A stretch of 64,000 nt of DNA from VFMC01 sp046331225 (GCA_046331225.1 JAXLRF010000007.1:1-64000), one strand, 5' to 3'. Positions 43,923 through 52,736 are shown, counted from the stretch's first letter. Notes: a model not told the origin generated them from the sequence alone. A program made the numbers and translations.

Positions 43923-44216
43923 CTACTTCGCGGTGTCCTTCGCGCGACGGCGGCGCCGCCACCACAGGGTGAACAGGCGGTCGAGCACGACGCCGAGGAA
44001 GATCGACACGACGATCGACCACCGCACCGTGGTGTTCCAGTCGAACACCCACAGGTCGATGTCGGTGCGGTCGCCGTTCTGGAAGAAGAACACGGCGGCC
44101 AGCACGCCGACGATCACGAAACCGATGAGCGAGGGGCTCACCCCGTTGGAGCCTGCCTTGGGGCTCGTCCGCACCTCGTCGGGCCGCGAGAACTCGCGAT
44201 CGTCGTTCGACATCAT
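43923..44216 (-). CDS. LapA-like (DUF1049) membrane protein
   Basis: 97 residues: acidic cytoplasmic N-terminus, two helices (about 31-47, LIGFVIVGVLAAVFFFQN, and 66-85) and an Arg-rich tail (WWRRRRRAK). The FFxQN motif is the hallmark of the LapA family, which in E. coli acts in lipopolysaccharide assembly; the actinobacterial role is unknown. TAAGGT (44223-44228) lies 6 nt before the first of two in-frame ATGs, so that one is chosen. Confidence 0.85.
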   Translation of the reverse strand: MMSNDDREFSRPDEVRTSPKAGSNGVSPSLIGFVIVGVLAAVFFFQNGDRTDIDLWVFDWNTTVRWSIVVSIFLGVVLDRLFTLWWRRRRRAKDTAK

Positions 44217-44225
44217 GGACGAACC

Positions 44226-45335
44226 TTACGCCTTCGGCTCTCGTGGCAGTCCGAGGAGTCGTTCGCCGATGATGTTGCGCTGCACCTGGCTCGTGCCGCC
44301 GGCGATGCGGCCGCCGGGGGCCGCGAGCATGCCGAACGCGTCGGGGCCCTCGAGCGTGGCGTCCATGCCGGCCAGATCGCCCCGCAGCATCGACGTCTCG
44401 AACATCATCTCGGTGATGCCGAGCTTCATCAGCGAGGCAGCCGTGCTGGCGATCGGTCCCTGGCGCTGCGCCATCGCCTTGTAGCTGTTGCCCTTCGAGA
44501 TCAGCGTCGCCAGTTGCTGTCGTTCGACGGCCGACAGGTCGCGGCCCTCGGCGAGCTTGGCCATGCTCTCGAGGCGGCGCTCGAGGCCGATGACGCTGGT
44601 GCCGATGTGGCCGCGCTCGCTGGTGAGCACGGCCATGCCGACACCCCAGCCGCCGTGCAGCGGGCCGAGCAGGTTGGCTGCGGGCAGGTGCACGTCGGTG
44701 AAGAACACCTCGTCGAACTCGGCCTCCCCGGTCATCTGCTTCAGCGGCCGGATCTCGATACCGGGCAGGTCCATCGGGCACAGGAAGAACGAGATGCCCT
44801 CGTGCTTGGGTGCCTCCGGGTTCGTGCGGGCCATGAGGATGCCCCAGTCGCTGTAGCGACCGCCGCTGCACCACACCTTCTGGCCGTTCACGATGAAGTC
44901 GTCGCCGTCGCGTTCGGCCTTCGTGCTGAGCCCGCCGAGGTCGCTGCCCGCGCCGGGCTCGCTGAACAACTGGCACCACAGTCGTTCGGCGCGCACCGTG
45001 GGGCCGAGGTGCTCGGCCTTCTGCTCGTCGGTGCCGAAGCGCTGGATCGCGCCGCCGGTGAGCACCAGGCCGACCATGTTGAACACCGGCGGCACGCCGG
45101 CGAGCGCGCACTCGAGCATCCAGATCGAGTTGTGCTCGGGCGTGAGGCCCCGGCCGCCGTACTCGACCGGCCAGTGGATGCCGGCGTAGCCGGCCTCGTG
45201 CAGCTTGCGGTGCCAGGCGACGCCATGCTCGACCAGATCGGGCGGGCAGATCGCGCCGTAGTCGCGCGGCGCACCCTCGCGGTTGGCGGCGAGCCAGGCG
45301 CGCGCCTCGAGCTGGAAGTCGTCGACGGAGATCAC
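44226..45335 (-). CDS. Acyl-CoA dehydrogenase family protein
   Basis: 369 residues. WCQLFSEPGAGSDLGGLST, FIVNGQKVWCSGG, HGGWGVGMAVLTSERG and the C-terminal GGTSQVQRNIIGERLLGLPRE. The last matches the actinobacterial FadE branch that is fused or paired in steroid/fatty-acid degradation. GTG at 45335 is chosen because TACGTT lies exactly 6 nt upstream; a longer frame exists but would run through the divergent Nudix gene. It lies 9 bp upstream of the LapA gene on the same strand. Confidence 0.93.
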   Translation of the reverse strand: MISVDDFQLEARAWLAANREGAPRDYGAICPPDLVEHGVAWHRKLHEAGYAGIHWPVEYGGRGLTPEHNSIWMLECALAGVPPVFNMVGLVLTGGAIQRFGTDEQKAEHLGPTVRAERLWCQLFSEPGAGSDLGGLSTKAERDGDDFIVNGQKVWCSGGRYSDWGILMARTNPEAPKHEGISFFLCPMDLPGIEIRPLKQMTGEAEFDEVFFTDVHLPAANLLGPLHGGWGVGMAVLTSERGHIGTSVIGLERRLESMAKLAEGRDLSAVERQQLATLISKGNSYKAMAQRQGPIASTAASLMKLGITEMMFETSMLRGDLAGMDATLEGPDAFGMLAAPGGRIAGGTSQVQRNIIGERLLGLPREPKA

Positions 45336-45341
45336 GGGCCG

Positions 45342-45351
45342 AACGTATCCT
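45342..45351. promoter_or_regulatory. Overlapping divergent -10 elements, acyl-CoA dehydrogenase and Nudix gene
   Basis: Core AACGTATCCT: minus-strand TACGTT 6 nt before the dehydrogenase GTG, plus-strand TATCCT 9 nt before the Nudix ATG. The hexamers share TA (45346-45347). It has the same ANNNTANNNT pattern as 29641-29650. Start codons are 25 bp apart. Confidence 0.6.
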
Positions 45352-45360
45352 CCGCACCCG

Positions 45361-45897
45361 ATGGCGTTCGAAGCGATCTTCCCCGGCGAACGGCCGCACG
45401 TGTGGGCCGCGGGCGAACGGGCCGCCGTGGTCGAGGACGAGGCACTCGGTCCGTTGCGCGACGCGTGCACCGGCACGGGTCCGGTCGGTCAGCTGATCAC
45501 GTGGTCGTGGACCGTCGACCACGACCGCACGCACACCCTGCTCGTGCACCATGCCGACTTCCACCACTGGATGCCTGCGGGTGGACGGTGTGGCGCCGAC
45601 GAACGACCGGCCGACGCGTCGCTGCGAGAGCTGCACGAGGAGACCGGGGTGCACGGCCGGCTGCTCGACGAGCACCCGCTGCTGCTCGACGTCGTGCGCG
45701 GCGAACGCGACGGGGTCGTGGTGCACCACTTCGGGATGGCGTTCCTGGTCGAGGCCGACCGGTCGCAACGGCTCGTCCCCGAACCGGATCAGCCGGCCGC
45801 GTGGTTCCCGATCGGCCCCGAACCGCCCGAGGGTGCGAGCGCTCGGCACTGGCAGCGGTTGCTGGACGGGCTGGGACGCGCCACGGGCGCACCCTGA
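45361..45897 (+). CDS. Nudix hydrolase
   Basis: 178 residues. Complete Nudix box: Gly-x5-Glu-x7-REL-x-EE-x-GV (GGRCGADERPADASLREL then HEETGV). Hydrolyses a nucleoside diphosphate linked to another moiety; substrate not predictable from the box. The region VGQLITWSWTVDHDRTHTLLVHH precedes it. TATCCT lies 9 nt before the ATG, shared with the divergent acyl-CoA dehydrogenase. Converges with the SDR gene. Confidence 0.9.
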   Translation: MAFEAIFPGERPHVWAAGERAAVVEDEALGPLRDACTGTGPVGQLITWSWTVDHDRTHTLLVHHADFHHWMPAGGRCGADERPADASLRELHEETGVHGRLLDEHPLLLDVVRGERDGVVVHHFGMAFLVEADRSQRLVPEPDQPAAWFPIGPEPPEGASARHWQRLLDGLGRATGAP

Positions 45898-45945
45898 GGG
45901 TGCGCCCGTGCGGAGCTCGACGGCTGCGGCTGCGCCGCGCTGCGA

Positions 45946-46839
45946 CTACTTGAAGAACGGCAGGAACATGGCGGTCTCCTCCGCCAGGTTGTTCGGCACG
46001 CCGTAGCCCGACTGGTCGGTGACGGTCGCCCAGTTGTCGCGCAGGTCCTCGGGCGAGAGATCGGCCTTGTGGTAACCCTGCGTCTCGGCGATGAACACGT
46101 GGGCCACGCGGCCGCCGCCGACCGAGAAGGTCTGGCCGCTGACGGGGCAGTCCTCGTGGGCGAGGTAGGTGACGATCGGCGACACCAGGCCCGGATCGAG
46201 CTTGTCGCCGAGGGCACCCATGATCGTCTCGGTCATGCGGGTGAGCGCGAGCGGGGCGATCGCGTTGGCCTTGATGTTGTACTTCGCGCCCTCGACGGCG
46301 AGCACGCGGGTGAAGCCGACCAGGCCCATCTTGGCGGCGCCGTAGTTGGTCTGGCCGAAGTTGCCGAAGATGCCGGCGGCCGACGAGGTGCTGATGATGC
46401 GGCCGTAGCCCTTCTCGCGCATGATCGTCCACGCCGGCTGGGTGACGTGGAACGCGCCCTTGAGGTGCACGTCGAACACCGGGTTCATCAGGTCGGGCTC
46501 CATGTTGTGGAACGCCTTGTCGCGCAGGATGCCCGCGTTGTTGATGACGATGTCGACCGTACCGAACGCGTCGACCGCGGTCTGCACGATGGCTTTGCCG
46601 CCCTCGGGGGTGGCGACCGAGTTGGTGTCGGCGACGGCCTCGCCACCCAGCGCCTTGATCTCGTCGACCACGCGCTCGGCCGCGCCCTTGTCGCTGCCGG
46701 TGCCGTCGACGGCACCGCCGAGATCGTTGATCACCACGAGCGCACCACGCGAGGCCAGCAGCAGCGCGTGCTGCCGTCCGAGGCCGCCGCCCGCACCCGT
46801 GATGATCGCCACCTTGCCGTCGAAACCGAGCTGAGTCAT
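45946..46839 (-). CDS. SDR family oxidoreductase, (3R)-hydroxyacyl-CoA dehydrogenase type
   Basis: 297 residues. TGAGGGLGRQHALLLASRGA (NAD site), NDLGG, NNAGILRD, ISTSSAAGIFGNFGQ and the YGAAK active site. The pattern matches the dehydrogenase part of peroxisomal type 2 multifunctional enzyme and its stand-alone bacterial homologues in beta-oxidation or steroid breakdown. TAGCTT lies 8 nt before the ATG. Convergent with the Nudix gene and near other lipid-metabolism genes. Confidence 0.9.
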   Translation of the reverse strand: MTQLGFDGKVAIITGAGGGLGRQHALLLASRGALVVINDLGGAVDGTGSDKGAAERVVDEIKALGGEAVADTNSVATPEGGKAIVQTAVDAFGTVDIVINNAGILRDKAFHNMEPDLMNPVFDVHLKGAFHVTQPAWTIMREKGYGRIISTSSAAGIFGNFGQTNYGAAKMGLVGFTRVLAVEGAKYNIKANAIAPLALTRMTETIMGALGDKLDPGLVSPIVTYLAHEDCPVSGQTFSVGGGRVAHVFIAETQGYHKADLSPEDLRDNWATVTDQSGYGVPNNLAEETAMFLPFFK

Positions 46840-46939
46840 AGGGGCGCAAGCTACTCAGCGGCTCTCGCGACTGTCGAACCCGCTCGGGCGTCGATCCTCC
46901 CGATGGCGAGGGTGTGTGGCACCCGGCGGAGGTGGGAAC

Positions 46940-47578
46940 ATGGTTCCGATGCGGTGGCGGTGGCAGGACGACTCGACCGACCGATGGCGCCGAGTGGGGC
47001 GCGTCGGGGCGGCGCTCGTGCTGGTGGGTGCCACCGTGGGGCTGGTCGTCACCGATCTGCAGCGCGACGCCGATCCCGGCATCCGGTTCTCGGGAGCGCC
47101 CGATCCCACCGATCCGTTCGAACCGCCGACCACGTCCGAGCCGGTCGGCACGTCGATCGTGCGGGTCGTGCCGTCGCCGTCGTCGTCGACGAGCTCGGGT
47201 GCCGATGACGTCGTCGTGGTGGAGGTCGCGGCCGAACCTGCGGTGCCGCCGCCGACGACGGCGCGCCCTGCGGCGACCACTCGTCCGGCCCCGGTGGTGG
47301 CCACCACCACCTCGTCGACCACGACGGTGGCTCCGACCACCACCCAACCGGCGGCCACCACCAGCGTCACCTCGACCAGCACCACCGTCGCCCCCACGAC
47401 CACCGCGACGACGGTCGCGCCGACCACCACCTCGACGATTCCGGTCCTCACCCTGCCGACGATCACGATCCCGACGATCACCCTGCTGCCACCCGCGTCG
47501 ACCACCACGGTGGTGCGCGGCAACGGCCGCGGCAACAACGGCAACGGCAACGGCAACGGCGGCAACAACGGCGGCTGA
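46940..47578 (+). CDS. Membrane-anchored Thr/Pro/Val-rich low-complexity protein
   Basis: 212 residues. One helix at about 22-38 (VGAALVLVGATVGLVV), then roughly 150 residues of Thr/Pro/Val/Ser-rich low complexity and a Gly-Asn tail (GNGRGNNGNGNGNG). Probably an extracellular, possibly glycosylated, stalk on a membrane anchor. No family recognised. ATG at 46940 is preceded by GGAGGTGG, a good ribosome binding site. Ends just before hairpin family A copy 2. Confidence 0.75.
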   Translation: MVPMRWRWQDDSTDRWRRVGRVGAALVLVGATVGLVVTDLQRDADPGIRFSGAPDPTDPFEPPTTSEPVGTSIVRVVPSPSSSTSSGADDVVVVEVAAEPAVPPPTTARPAATTRPAPVVATTTSSTTTVAPTTTQPAATTSVTSTSTTVAPTTTATTVAPTTTSTIPVLTLPTITIPTITLLPPASTTTVVRGNGRGNNGNGNGNGGNNGG

Positions 47579-47586
47579 CCACGTCG

Positions 47587-47632
47587 CGTGTGCGGGATCC
47601 GGCCCCCCAGAGGGGGCCGCAGTCCGCACACG
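47587..47632. repeat. Dispersed intergenic hairpin, family A copy 2 (probable bidirectional terminator)
   Basis: Right arm identical to copy 1 over 21 bases (GGGGCCGCAGTCCGCACACG plus one C). It lies 8 bp after the stop of the plus gene and 12 bp after the stop of dapD on the minus strand, so it could stop both. Confidence 0.75.
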
Positions 47633-47644
47633 CTCGGTCGGCCG

Positions 47645-48577
47645 TCAGTCGTTCTGGTGGAGGGCGGCGTTCAGGCCGTCCCACTTGGCGCTGCGGGGCA
47701 GGGCCTCGACCGCGCCGGTCTGGCTGTTCCGGCGGTACAACAGGCCGCTCGCACCGCTGATCTGACGGGCCTTCACCACCTGCACGCCCTCCGGCCCGTG
47801 CACCGCGACGAGCGTGCCCGCGGTGACGTACAGGCCCGCCTCGACGATGCACTCGTCGCCGAGGCTGATGCCGATGCCGGCCTCGGCGCCGAGCAGACAG
47901 CGCTCGCCGATCGACACCATGTGCGTGCCGCCGCCGGACAGGGTGCCGATGATCGACGCGCCGCCACCGATGTCGCTGCCGTCGCCGACGACCACGCCCT
48001 GGCTGATGCGGCCCTCGACCATCGACGTGCCGAGGGTGCCCGCGTTGAAGTTGACGAAGCCCTCGTGCATCACGGTGGTGCCCGACGCGAGGTGCGCACC
48101 GAGGCGCACGCGGCTGGCATCCGCGATGCGCACGCCCGACGGGATCACGTAGTCGGTCATGCGCGGGAACTTGTCGACGCCGTTCACGACGAGGGTGCCG
48201 CCGTCGCGACGCACGCGCCAGCGCAGCTCCTCGATGCCGTCGACCGGTGCCGGACCGAGGCTCGTCCATGCGACGTTGGCCAGCTTGCCGAACACGCCGT
48301 CGAGGTTGATCGTGCGCGGCTGCATCAGCCGGCCCGACAGCAGGTGCAGCCGCAGGTACGCGTCGCTCGCGTCGGCCGGGGCGTCGTCGGTGTCGATGGT
48401 GATCGCCACGGCTCGCACGTCGACACCACGCACGTCGTCGTGGCGCTCGGCCAGGCGATACTCGTCGACCACGCCCGGGTTGGTCGGCTCGCCGAGACCG
48501 AACTCGCGGAACCAGGTGTCGAGCACCTGGCCGTCCGCGGTCACCGTCGCCAGGCCTCGTCCCCACGCTGCGGTCAT
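47645..48577 (-). CDS. dapD: 2,3,4,5-tetrahydropyridine-2,6-dicarboxylate N-succinyltransferase
   Basis: 310 residues, the longer actinobacterial DapD. N-terminal domain, then a left-handed beta-helix (SGVRIADASRVRLGAHLASGTTVMHEGFVNFNAGTLG; ISQGVVVGDGSDIGGGASI; GERCLLGAEAGIGISLGDECIVEAG). Transfers succinyl from succinyl-CoA to tetrahydrodipicolinate, a step in lysine and meso-diaminopimelate synthesis. A GGAG ribosome binding site lies 8 nt before the ATG, which chooses 48577 over upstream starts. Third gene of lysS-DUF2804-dapD. Confidence 0.95.
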   Translation of the reverse strand: MTAAWGRGLATVTADGQVLDTWFREFGLGEPTNPGVVDEYRLAERHDDVRGVDVRAVAITIDTDDAPADASDAYLRLHLLSGRLMQPRTINLDGVFGKLANVAWTSLGPAPVDGIEELRWRVRRDGGTLVVNGVDKFPRMTDYVIPSGVRIADASRVRLGAHLASGTTVMHEGFVNFNAGTLGTSMVEGRISQGVVVGDGSDIGGGASIIGTLSGGGTHMVSIGERCLLGAEAGIGISLGDECIVEAGLYVTAGTLVAVHGPEGVQVVKARQISGASGLLYRRNSQTGAVEALPRSAKWDGLNAALHQND

Positions 48578-48609
48578 GTGTGTCTCCTCTCGTGCGACCG
48601 GTCGACCGG

Positions 48610-49650
48610 TCACCAACGGTTGCGGGCTTCCTCGGCGAAGCCGCGGATCCCTTCGAACTCGACCGGCACGCCGTCGTCGCCGATCACGCGGCCCGACCAG
48701 GTGCCGAAGCACTGGTGGACCTCCATCTTCAACACCTTCAGGTCGGTGACGTCGTAGCGGTCGAACGACGGGGTGAGCACCGCGTCGACCTGCTCACCGT
48801 CGGGGGTGCGCACCCGCCACGGTCGCATCGGGTGGTCCCAGTCGTAGGTCCACTCGAGCTCGACACCGATCTTGGTGAGGCGGCCGTCGATGCACAGCGC
48901 GTTCTCGGTCGCATCCGTACCCTCGGTCCACTTGCCGCCGAACTGCAGGCCGATCACACGACCGTCGTGCGCACGTCCCGACGCGGCCGCCCAGTTCCAG
49001 CGGTTGCGGTACGGCCAGATGCCTCGGCCCAGGTCCTGCACGCCCCAGCCGTCGTGCTCGGCGTCGATCGCCCACGACTGCTCGCCCACGCGCACCGTGC
49101 CGGTGGCCGGGCGGGTGTTCTGCTTCGAGGTGAACTGGAACCTCCGGTCGCCCCACGGGATCAGCACGTTGAGCGACTCGTGGCCGGCGGGCTTGTCGAT
49201 GCGGACGTCGACCTCGATCGGGCCGCGTGCCGACGACGGCGCCGACGCCGTGATGCGCGTGTGATCGGCGCGTTCGTCGATCACCAGCGACAGCGCACGG
49301 TCCACCACCGACACGACGCCGGTGCACACGTCGTCGGGCAGTGCGATGCCGCGCGCCAGCGGGCGCAGGATGCCGGCCGTCGCCTCGGCCGACGTGGCGC
49401 GCTCGAGCACCCACACGCTCGCGAGGCCGGCGTAGTCGACGTCGGCGTACACGAACGACACGACGATCTCGTCGGTCTGCACACACCAGTAGTCCCAGCG
49501 CTTCTTCCGGAACGGCGCGCCGCGCAAGTTGGCGGTCAGGTCGGGGTGGCGCGACCAGCCGCGCGCACCGGGGTGCAGGCGGCCGCGTGCGTCGCACAGG
49601 TCGACGTGGCCGAGTCGTTCGGGTTCGTGCGTGGCGGGCACCGGTGCCAC
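48610..49650 (-). CDS. DUF2804 family protein
   Basis: 346 residues, mainly beta-strand. Features: FRKKRWDYWCVQTDEIVVSFVYADVDYAG, AEHDGWGVQDLGRGIWPYRNRWNWAAASG, QFGGKWTEGTDATENALCIDG. These match DUF2804, a lipocalin-like family with no assigned function. Start GTG at 49650 lies 7 bp after the lysS stop, so it is the middle gene of the unit. Alternative GTG 9 bp downstream. Confidence 0.8.
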   Translation of the reverse strand: MAPVPATHEPERLGHVDLCDARGRLHPGARGWSRHPDLTANLRGAPFRKKRWDYWCVQTDEIVVSFVYADVDYAGLASVWVLERATSAEATAGILRPLARGIALPDDVCTGVVSVVDRALSLVIDERADHTRITASAPSSARGPIEVDVRIDKPAGHESLNVLIPWGDRRFQFTSKQNTRPATGTVRVGEQSWAIDAEHDGWGVQDLGRGIWPYRNRWNWAAASGRAHDGRVIGLQFGGKWTEGTDATENALCIDGRLTKIGVELEWTYDWDHPMRPWRVRTPDGEQVDAVLTPSFDRYDVTDLKVLKMEVHQCFGTWSGRVIGDDGVPVEFEGIRGFAEEARNRW

Positions 49651-49657
49651 CGAGTCC

Positions 49658-51181
49658 TCAGAACACCTCGGGGCGCAACGTCGGGAACAGGATGACCTCC
49701 TTGATCGACGTGGTGCCGGCGAGCAGCATCGCCACCCGGTCCATGCCGATGCCGAGACCACCCGTGGGCGGCATGCCGTACTCGAGCGCCCGCAGGTAGT
49801 CGTGATCGACGCCCATGCCCTCCGCGTTGCCGGCTTCCTTGCCCGCCTGCTCCTCCTCGAAGCGCTGCCGCTGTTCGACGGGATCGTTGAGCTCGCTGTA
49901 GCCGTTGGCGAGTTCGCGGCCGCCGACGAACAGCTCGAAGCGCTCGGTGAGGAACGGGTCGTTGCGGTCGACGCGGGCGAGCGGCGAGATCTCGACCGGG
50001 TGGCCCGTCACGAACGTCGGCGCGACGAGCGTGTGCTCGGCCGTCGACTCGAAGATCTCCTCGATGATCTTGCCGCTGCCCCAGCGCTCGAGCACGGGTA
50101 CGTCGAACCGCTTCGCGAGGGCGCGCAGCTCGTCGACCGGCTGCGACGGGTGCACGGCCACACCGGTGGCCTCCTCGACGAGGTCGATCATGCGGGCGCG
50201 GCGCCACGGCTGGGCGAGGTCGACCTCGAGCGAGGCGTCGCCCGGGCCGAGCACGGTGACGACCGAGGTGCCGGTGGCGGCGATCGCGGCATTGGTGATC
50301 AGCGTCTCGGTGATCTCGATCATCTCGCTGTAGTCGGCGAACGCCTGGTACAGCTCCATCATCGTGAACTCGGGGTTGTGCCGCGGGCTGATGCCCTCGT
50401 TGCGGAAGATGCGGCCGATCTCGAACACACGCTCCATGCCGCCGACGATCAGCCGCTTGAGGTGCAGCTCGAGCGCGATGCGCAGGTACATCTGCATGTC
50501 GAGGGTGTTGTGGTGCGTGACGAACGGGCGGGCGTGCGCACCGCCCGCCTCGACGTGCAGCACCGGGGTCTCGACCTCGATGAAGCCGCGGTCGTGCAGG
50601 GTGCGGCGGAAGCTCGCGATGGTGGCGTGGCGGATCTCGAAGTTGCGGCGCGCCTCGTCGTTGACGATCAGGTCGGCGTAGCGCTGGCGGAACCGGGTGT
50701 CGGTGTCGGTGAGGCCGTGCCACTTGTCGGGCATCGGGCGCATCGCCTTCGACAGCAGGACGAACGAGTCGACCTTCACGCTGAGCTCGCCCTTGCGCGT
50801 GGTCATGACGGTGCCGTCGACGCCCACCCAGTCGCCGAGGTCGAGCTGGCCGAAGGCGGCGAAACCCTCGTCGCCGATCTGGCCCTTCGACACGAACAGC
50901 TGGATCTCGCCACTGCGGTCGCGCATCGTGGCGAAGATCAGCTTGCCCTGCTCGCGCAGCAGCATCACGCGACCGGCCACCTGCACGCGGGTGTCGGTCT
51001 CGGTGCCCGGCTCGAGCTCGCCGTGCGCAGTACGGATCTCGCCGAGCGTGTGGCTGCGGTCGTACCGGTAGGGGTAGGGCTCGACGCCCTCGTCGCGAAG
51101 ACGGGCGATCTTGGCCGCCCGGCGCCCGGTCTCGGCCGGGAGGTCGTCGCTGATGGGGGCCGGATCGGGCGTCTCGCTCAC
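49658..51181 (-). CDS. lysS: Lysine--tRNA ligase, class II
   Basis: 507 residues, full length. OB-fold tRNA-binding domain (VQVAGRVMLLREQGKLIFATMRD), then class II motifs: RRNFEIRHATIASFRRTLHDRGFIEVETPVL (motif 1), GGMERVFEIGRIFRNEGISPRHNPEFTMMELYQAF (motif 2) and GGLGIGMDRVAMLLAGTTSIKEVILFP (motif 3). GTG at 51181 has TACCGT 9 nt upstream (51191-51196). It heads the operon lysS-DUF2804-dapD. Confidence 0.97.
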   Translation of the reverse strand: MSETPDPAPISDDLPAETGRRAAKIARLRDEGVEPYPYRYDRSHTLGEIRTAHGELEPGTETDTRVQVAGRVMLLREQGKLIFATMRDRSGEIQLFVSKGQIGDEGFAAFGQLDLGDWVGVDGTVMTTRKGELSVKVDSFVLLSKAMRPMPDKWHGLTDTDTRFRQRYADLIVNDEARRNFEIRHATIASFRRTLHDRGFIEVETPVLHVEAGGAHARPFVTHHNTLDMQMYLRIALELHLKRLIVGGMERVFEIGRIFRNEGISPRHNPEFTMMELYQAFADYSEMIEITETLITNAAIAATGTSVVTVLGPGDASLEVDLAQPWRRARMIDLVEEATGVAVHPSQPVDELRALAKRFDVPVLERWGSGKIIEEIFESTAEHTLVAPTFVTGHPVEISPLARVDRNDPFLTERFELFVGGRELANGYSELNDPVEQRQRFEEEQAGKEAGNAEGMGVDHDYLRALEYGMPPTGGLGIGMDRVAMLLAGTTSIKEVILFPTLRPEVF

Positions 51182-51190
51182 AATCCGGAG

Positions 51191-51196
51191 ACGGTA
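51191..51196 (-). promoter_or_regulatory. -10 element (TACCGT) of lysS operon
   Basis: Ends 9 nt before the lysS GTG. The divergent gene at 51270 has the same hexamer (51256-51261) 8 nt before its GTG. Confidence 0.45.
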
Positions 51197-51255
51197 TCGG
51201 CTGCACACCCGGGGGAGACCGCCGTTTGCGCCGAGACGTGCTGCGCGCGTGGTGG

Positions 51256-51261
51256 TACCGT
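51256..51261 (+). promoter_or_regulatory. -10 element (TACCGT) of M15 peptidase gene
   Basis: Ends 8 nt before the GTG at 51270, giving a leaderless or near-leaderless message. Confidence 0.45.
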
Positions 51262-51269
51262 CACCTTCC

Positions 51270-52670
51270 GTGAGAGTCGCTCGGCGGATCCGACTCCGGT
51301 CACCCCGCGGCGCGGTGCTGGCCGGAGCGCTCCTGGTCGGCACGGCCGTCGTCGTGCCCGCCACCGCAGGTCGCGCCGCGCCCCCCACCCGTGCCGAGGC
51401 CGTGTCGACCGCTGCTGCGGGTGCCGCGCCGGCGACGCGGATCACCCCACCCGTCGACGTCGTGTCGATCGGCGTGTCGGGCGTGATGCCACCCGCGGTG
51501 ATCGCCACCGTCGAGGACGTCGGACGCCAGATCAACGCCCCCAGCGTGCTCGGCCGGTCGTTCAACGTCGGCCTCTGGGCGGTGCGTCGCGCCGAGGCGC
51601 CCGTGCAGCTGGCCGGCGAGGGCGCGAGCGGTGTGTGGCAGTTCCCGATGAGTGCCACCGCGCTGCCGGTCGAAGCGATCGGACGTGTGATGACCGCACC
51701 GGTGGCCGCGGCGATCAGCCAGGGCTTCGTGGTGCTCAACCGCACCAGTGCCAACCTGCGCGGCGCGCAGGTGGGCGACACCCTCGACCTGATCGCCGCC
51801 GACGGCAACGCCCGCCGGTTCGTGCTCGGCTACATCGCCCCCGACGCCGAGGTCGGCGGGGCCGAACTCGTGATGTCGAACGACCAGGCCGACGTGCTCG
51901 GTGCCACCCGTGTCACTCGCGTGGTGCTGTTCGGCCAGATCGACCGCGACGCGTTCGCCGCGTCGCTCGCCGCGCACGGACTCGTCGACGGCGAGGGCGT
52001 GCGCGTCAACGCCAGCTGGTACCCGTTCAACCCCGACAGCGTGATCGGCTCCACCACCGTGAAGACCCTGCTCGGCGAATTCGACTACCGCGTCAACAGC
52101 GACGACAGCCTGTCGCTCGACCCGACGTGGGTGGCCACCAACGTGCAGCGCGTCAACTTCTCGTCGATCGGCATCCGGGCCAGCTGCCACCGGGCGATCG
52201 TCGCCGACCTGCAGGCCGCGCTCGACGAGATCGCCGCAGCCGGCCTCGCGTTCGCGATCGACCTCGGCAACACCAACACCTACGGCGGTTGCTACAACCC
52301 GCGCTTCGCCCGGGTGTCGGCGATCTTCGGGTCGGTCAGCCGTCACGCTTGGGCGATGGCGATCGACATGAACACCACGGCCAACGCGCAGGGACGGGTG
52401 CCCCGCATGGACTGCCGGGTGGTACGGATCTTCCGCAAGCACAACTTCGCCTGGGGTGGCAACTTCCTCGTCCCCGACGGCATGCACTTCGAGTGGGTCG
52501 GTGAGCCACGCAACACCGTCCAGTACCCGAGCCGCTACTGCCCCAACGTGCCCGGCGGCGGCATCGAGTCGACACCCGGCACCACCTGGCCCGCCGAGCC
52601 GGCACGCACCCAGCGCGACGTGCTGTTCGCCGACCCCGCCGGCGGCGATCTCGGCGGCGACATCGGATGA
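51270..52670 (+). CDS. Secreted M15-type (D-Ala-D-Ala carboxypeptidase-like) peptidase
   Basis: 466 residues. Signal peptide (about 1-35, ending GRAAP), a long N-terminal region of unknown fold, and a C-terminal M15 metallopeptidase part with SRHAWAMAIDMN (His and Asp zinc ligands) and DGMHFEW (third His). Acts on the peptide stem of cell-wall peptidoglycan or on a related amide. The N-terminal 250 residues have no recognised domain. Not coupled to the next gene (66-bp gap). Confidence 0.85.
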   Translation: MRVARRIRLRSPRGAVLAGALLVGTAVVVPATAGRAAPPTRAEAVSTAAAGAAPATRITPPVDVVSIGVSGVMPPAVIATVEDVGRQINAPSVLGRSFNVGLWAVRRAEAPVQLAGEGASGVWQFPMSATALPVEAIGRVMTAPVAAAISQGFVVLNRTSANLRGAQVGDTLDLIAADGNARRFVLGYIAPDAEVGGAELVMSNDQADVLGATRVTRVVLFGQIDRDAFAASLAAHGLVDGEGVRVNASWYPFNPDSVIGSTTVKTLLGEFDYRVNSDDSLSLDPTWVATNVQRVNFSSIGIRASCHRAIVADLQAALDEIAAAGLAFAIDLGNTNTYGGCYNPRFARVSAIFGSVSRHAWAMAIDMNTTANAQGRVPRMDCRVVRIFRKHNFAWGGNFLVPDGMHFEWVGEPRNTVQYPSRYCPNVPGGGIESTPGTTWPAEPARTQRDVLFADPAGGDLGGDIG

Positions 52671-52723
52671 CCGCGAGCGACGCGGTCCGCGGAGGGTCAC
52701 GGTCACGCCGGTCGACCGGTCGG

Positions 52724-52729
52724 TAGCCT
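52724..52729 (+). promoter_or_regulatory. -10 element (TAGCCT) of lpdA
   Basis: Ends 7 nt before the GTG at 52737, which supports that start. Confidence 0.45.
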
Positions 52730-52736
52730 TCCGCCC

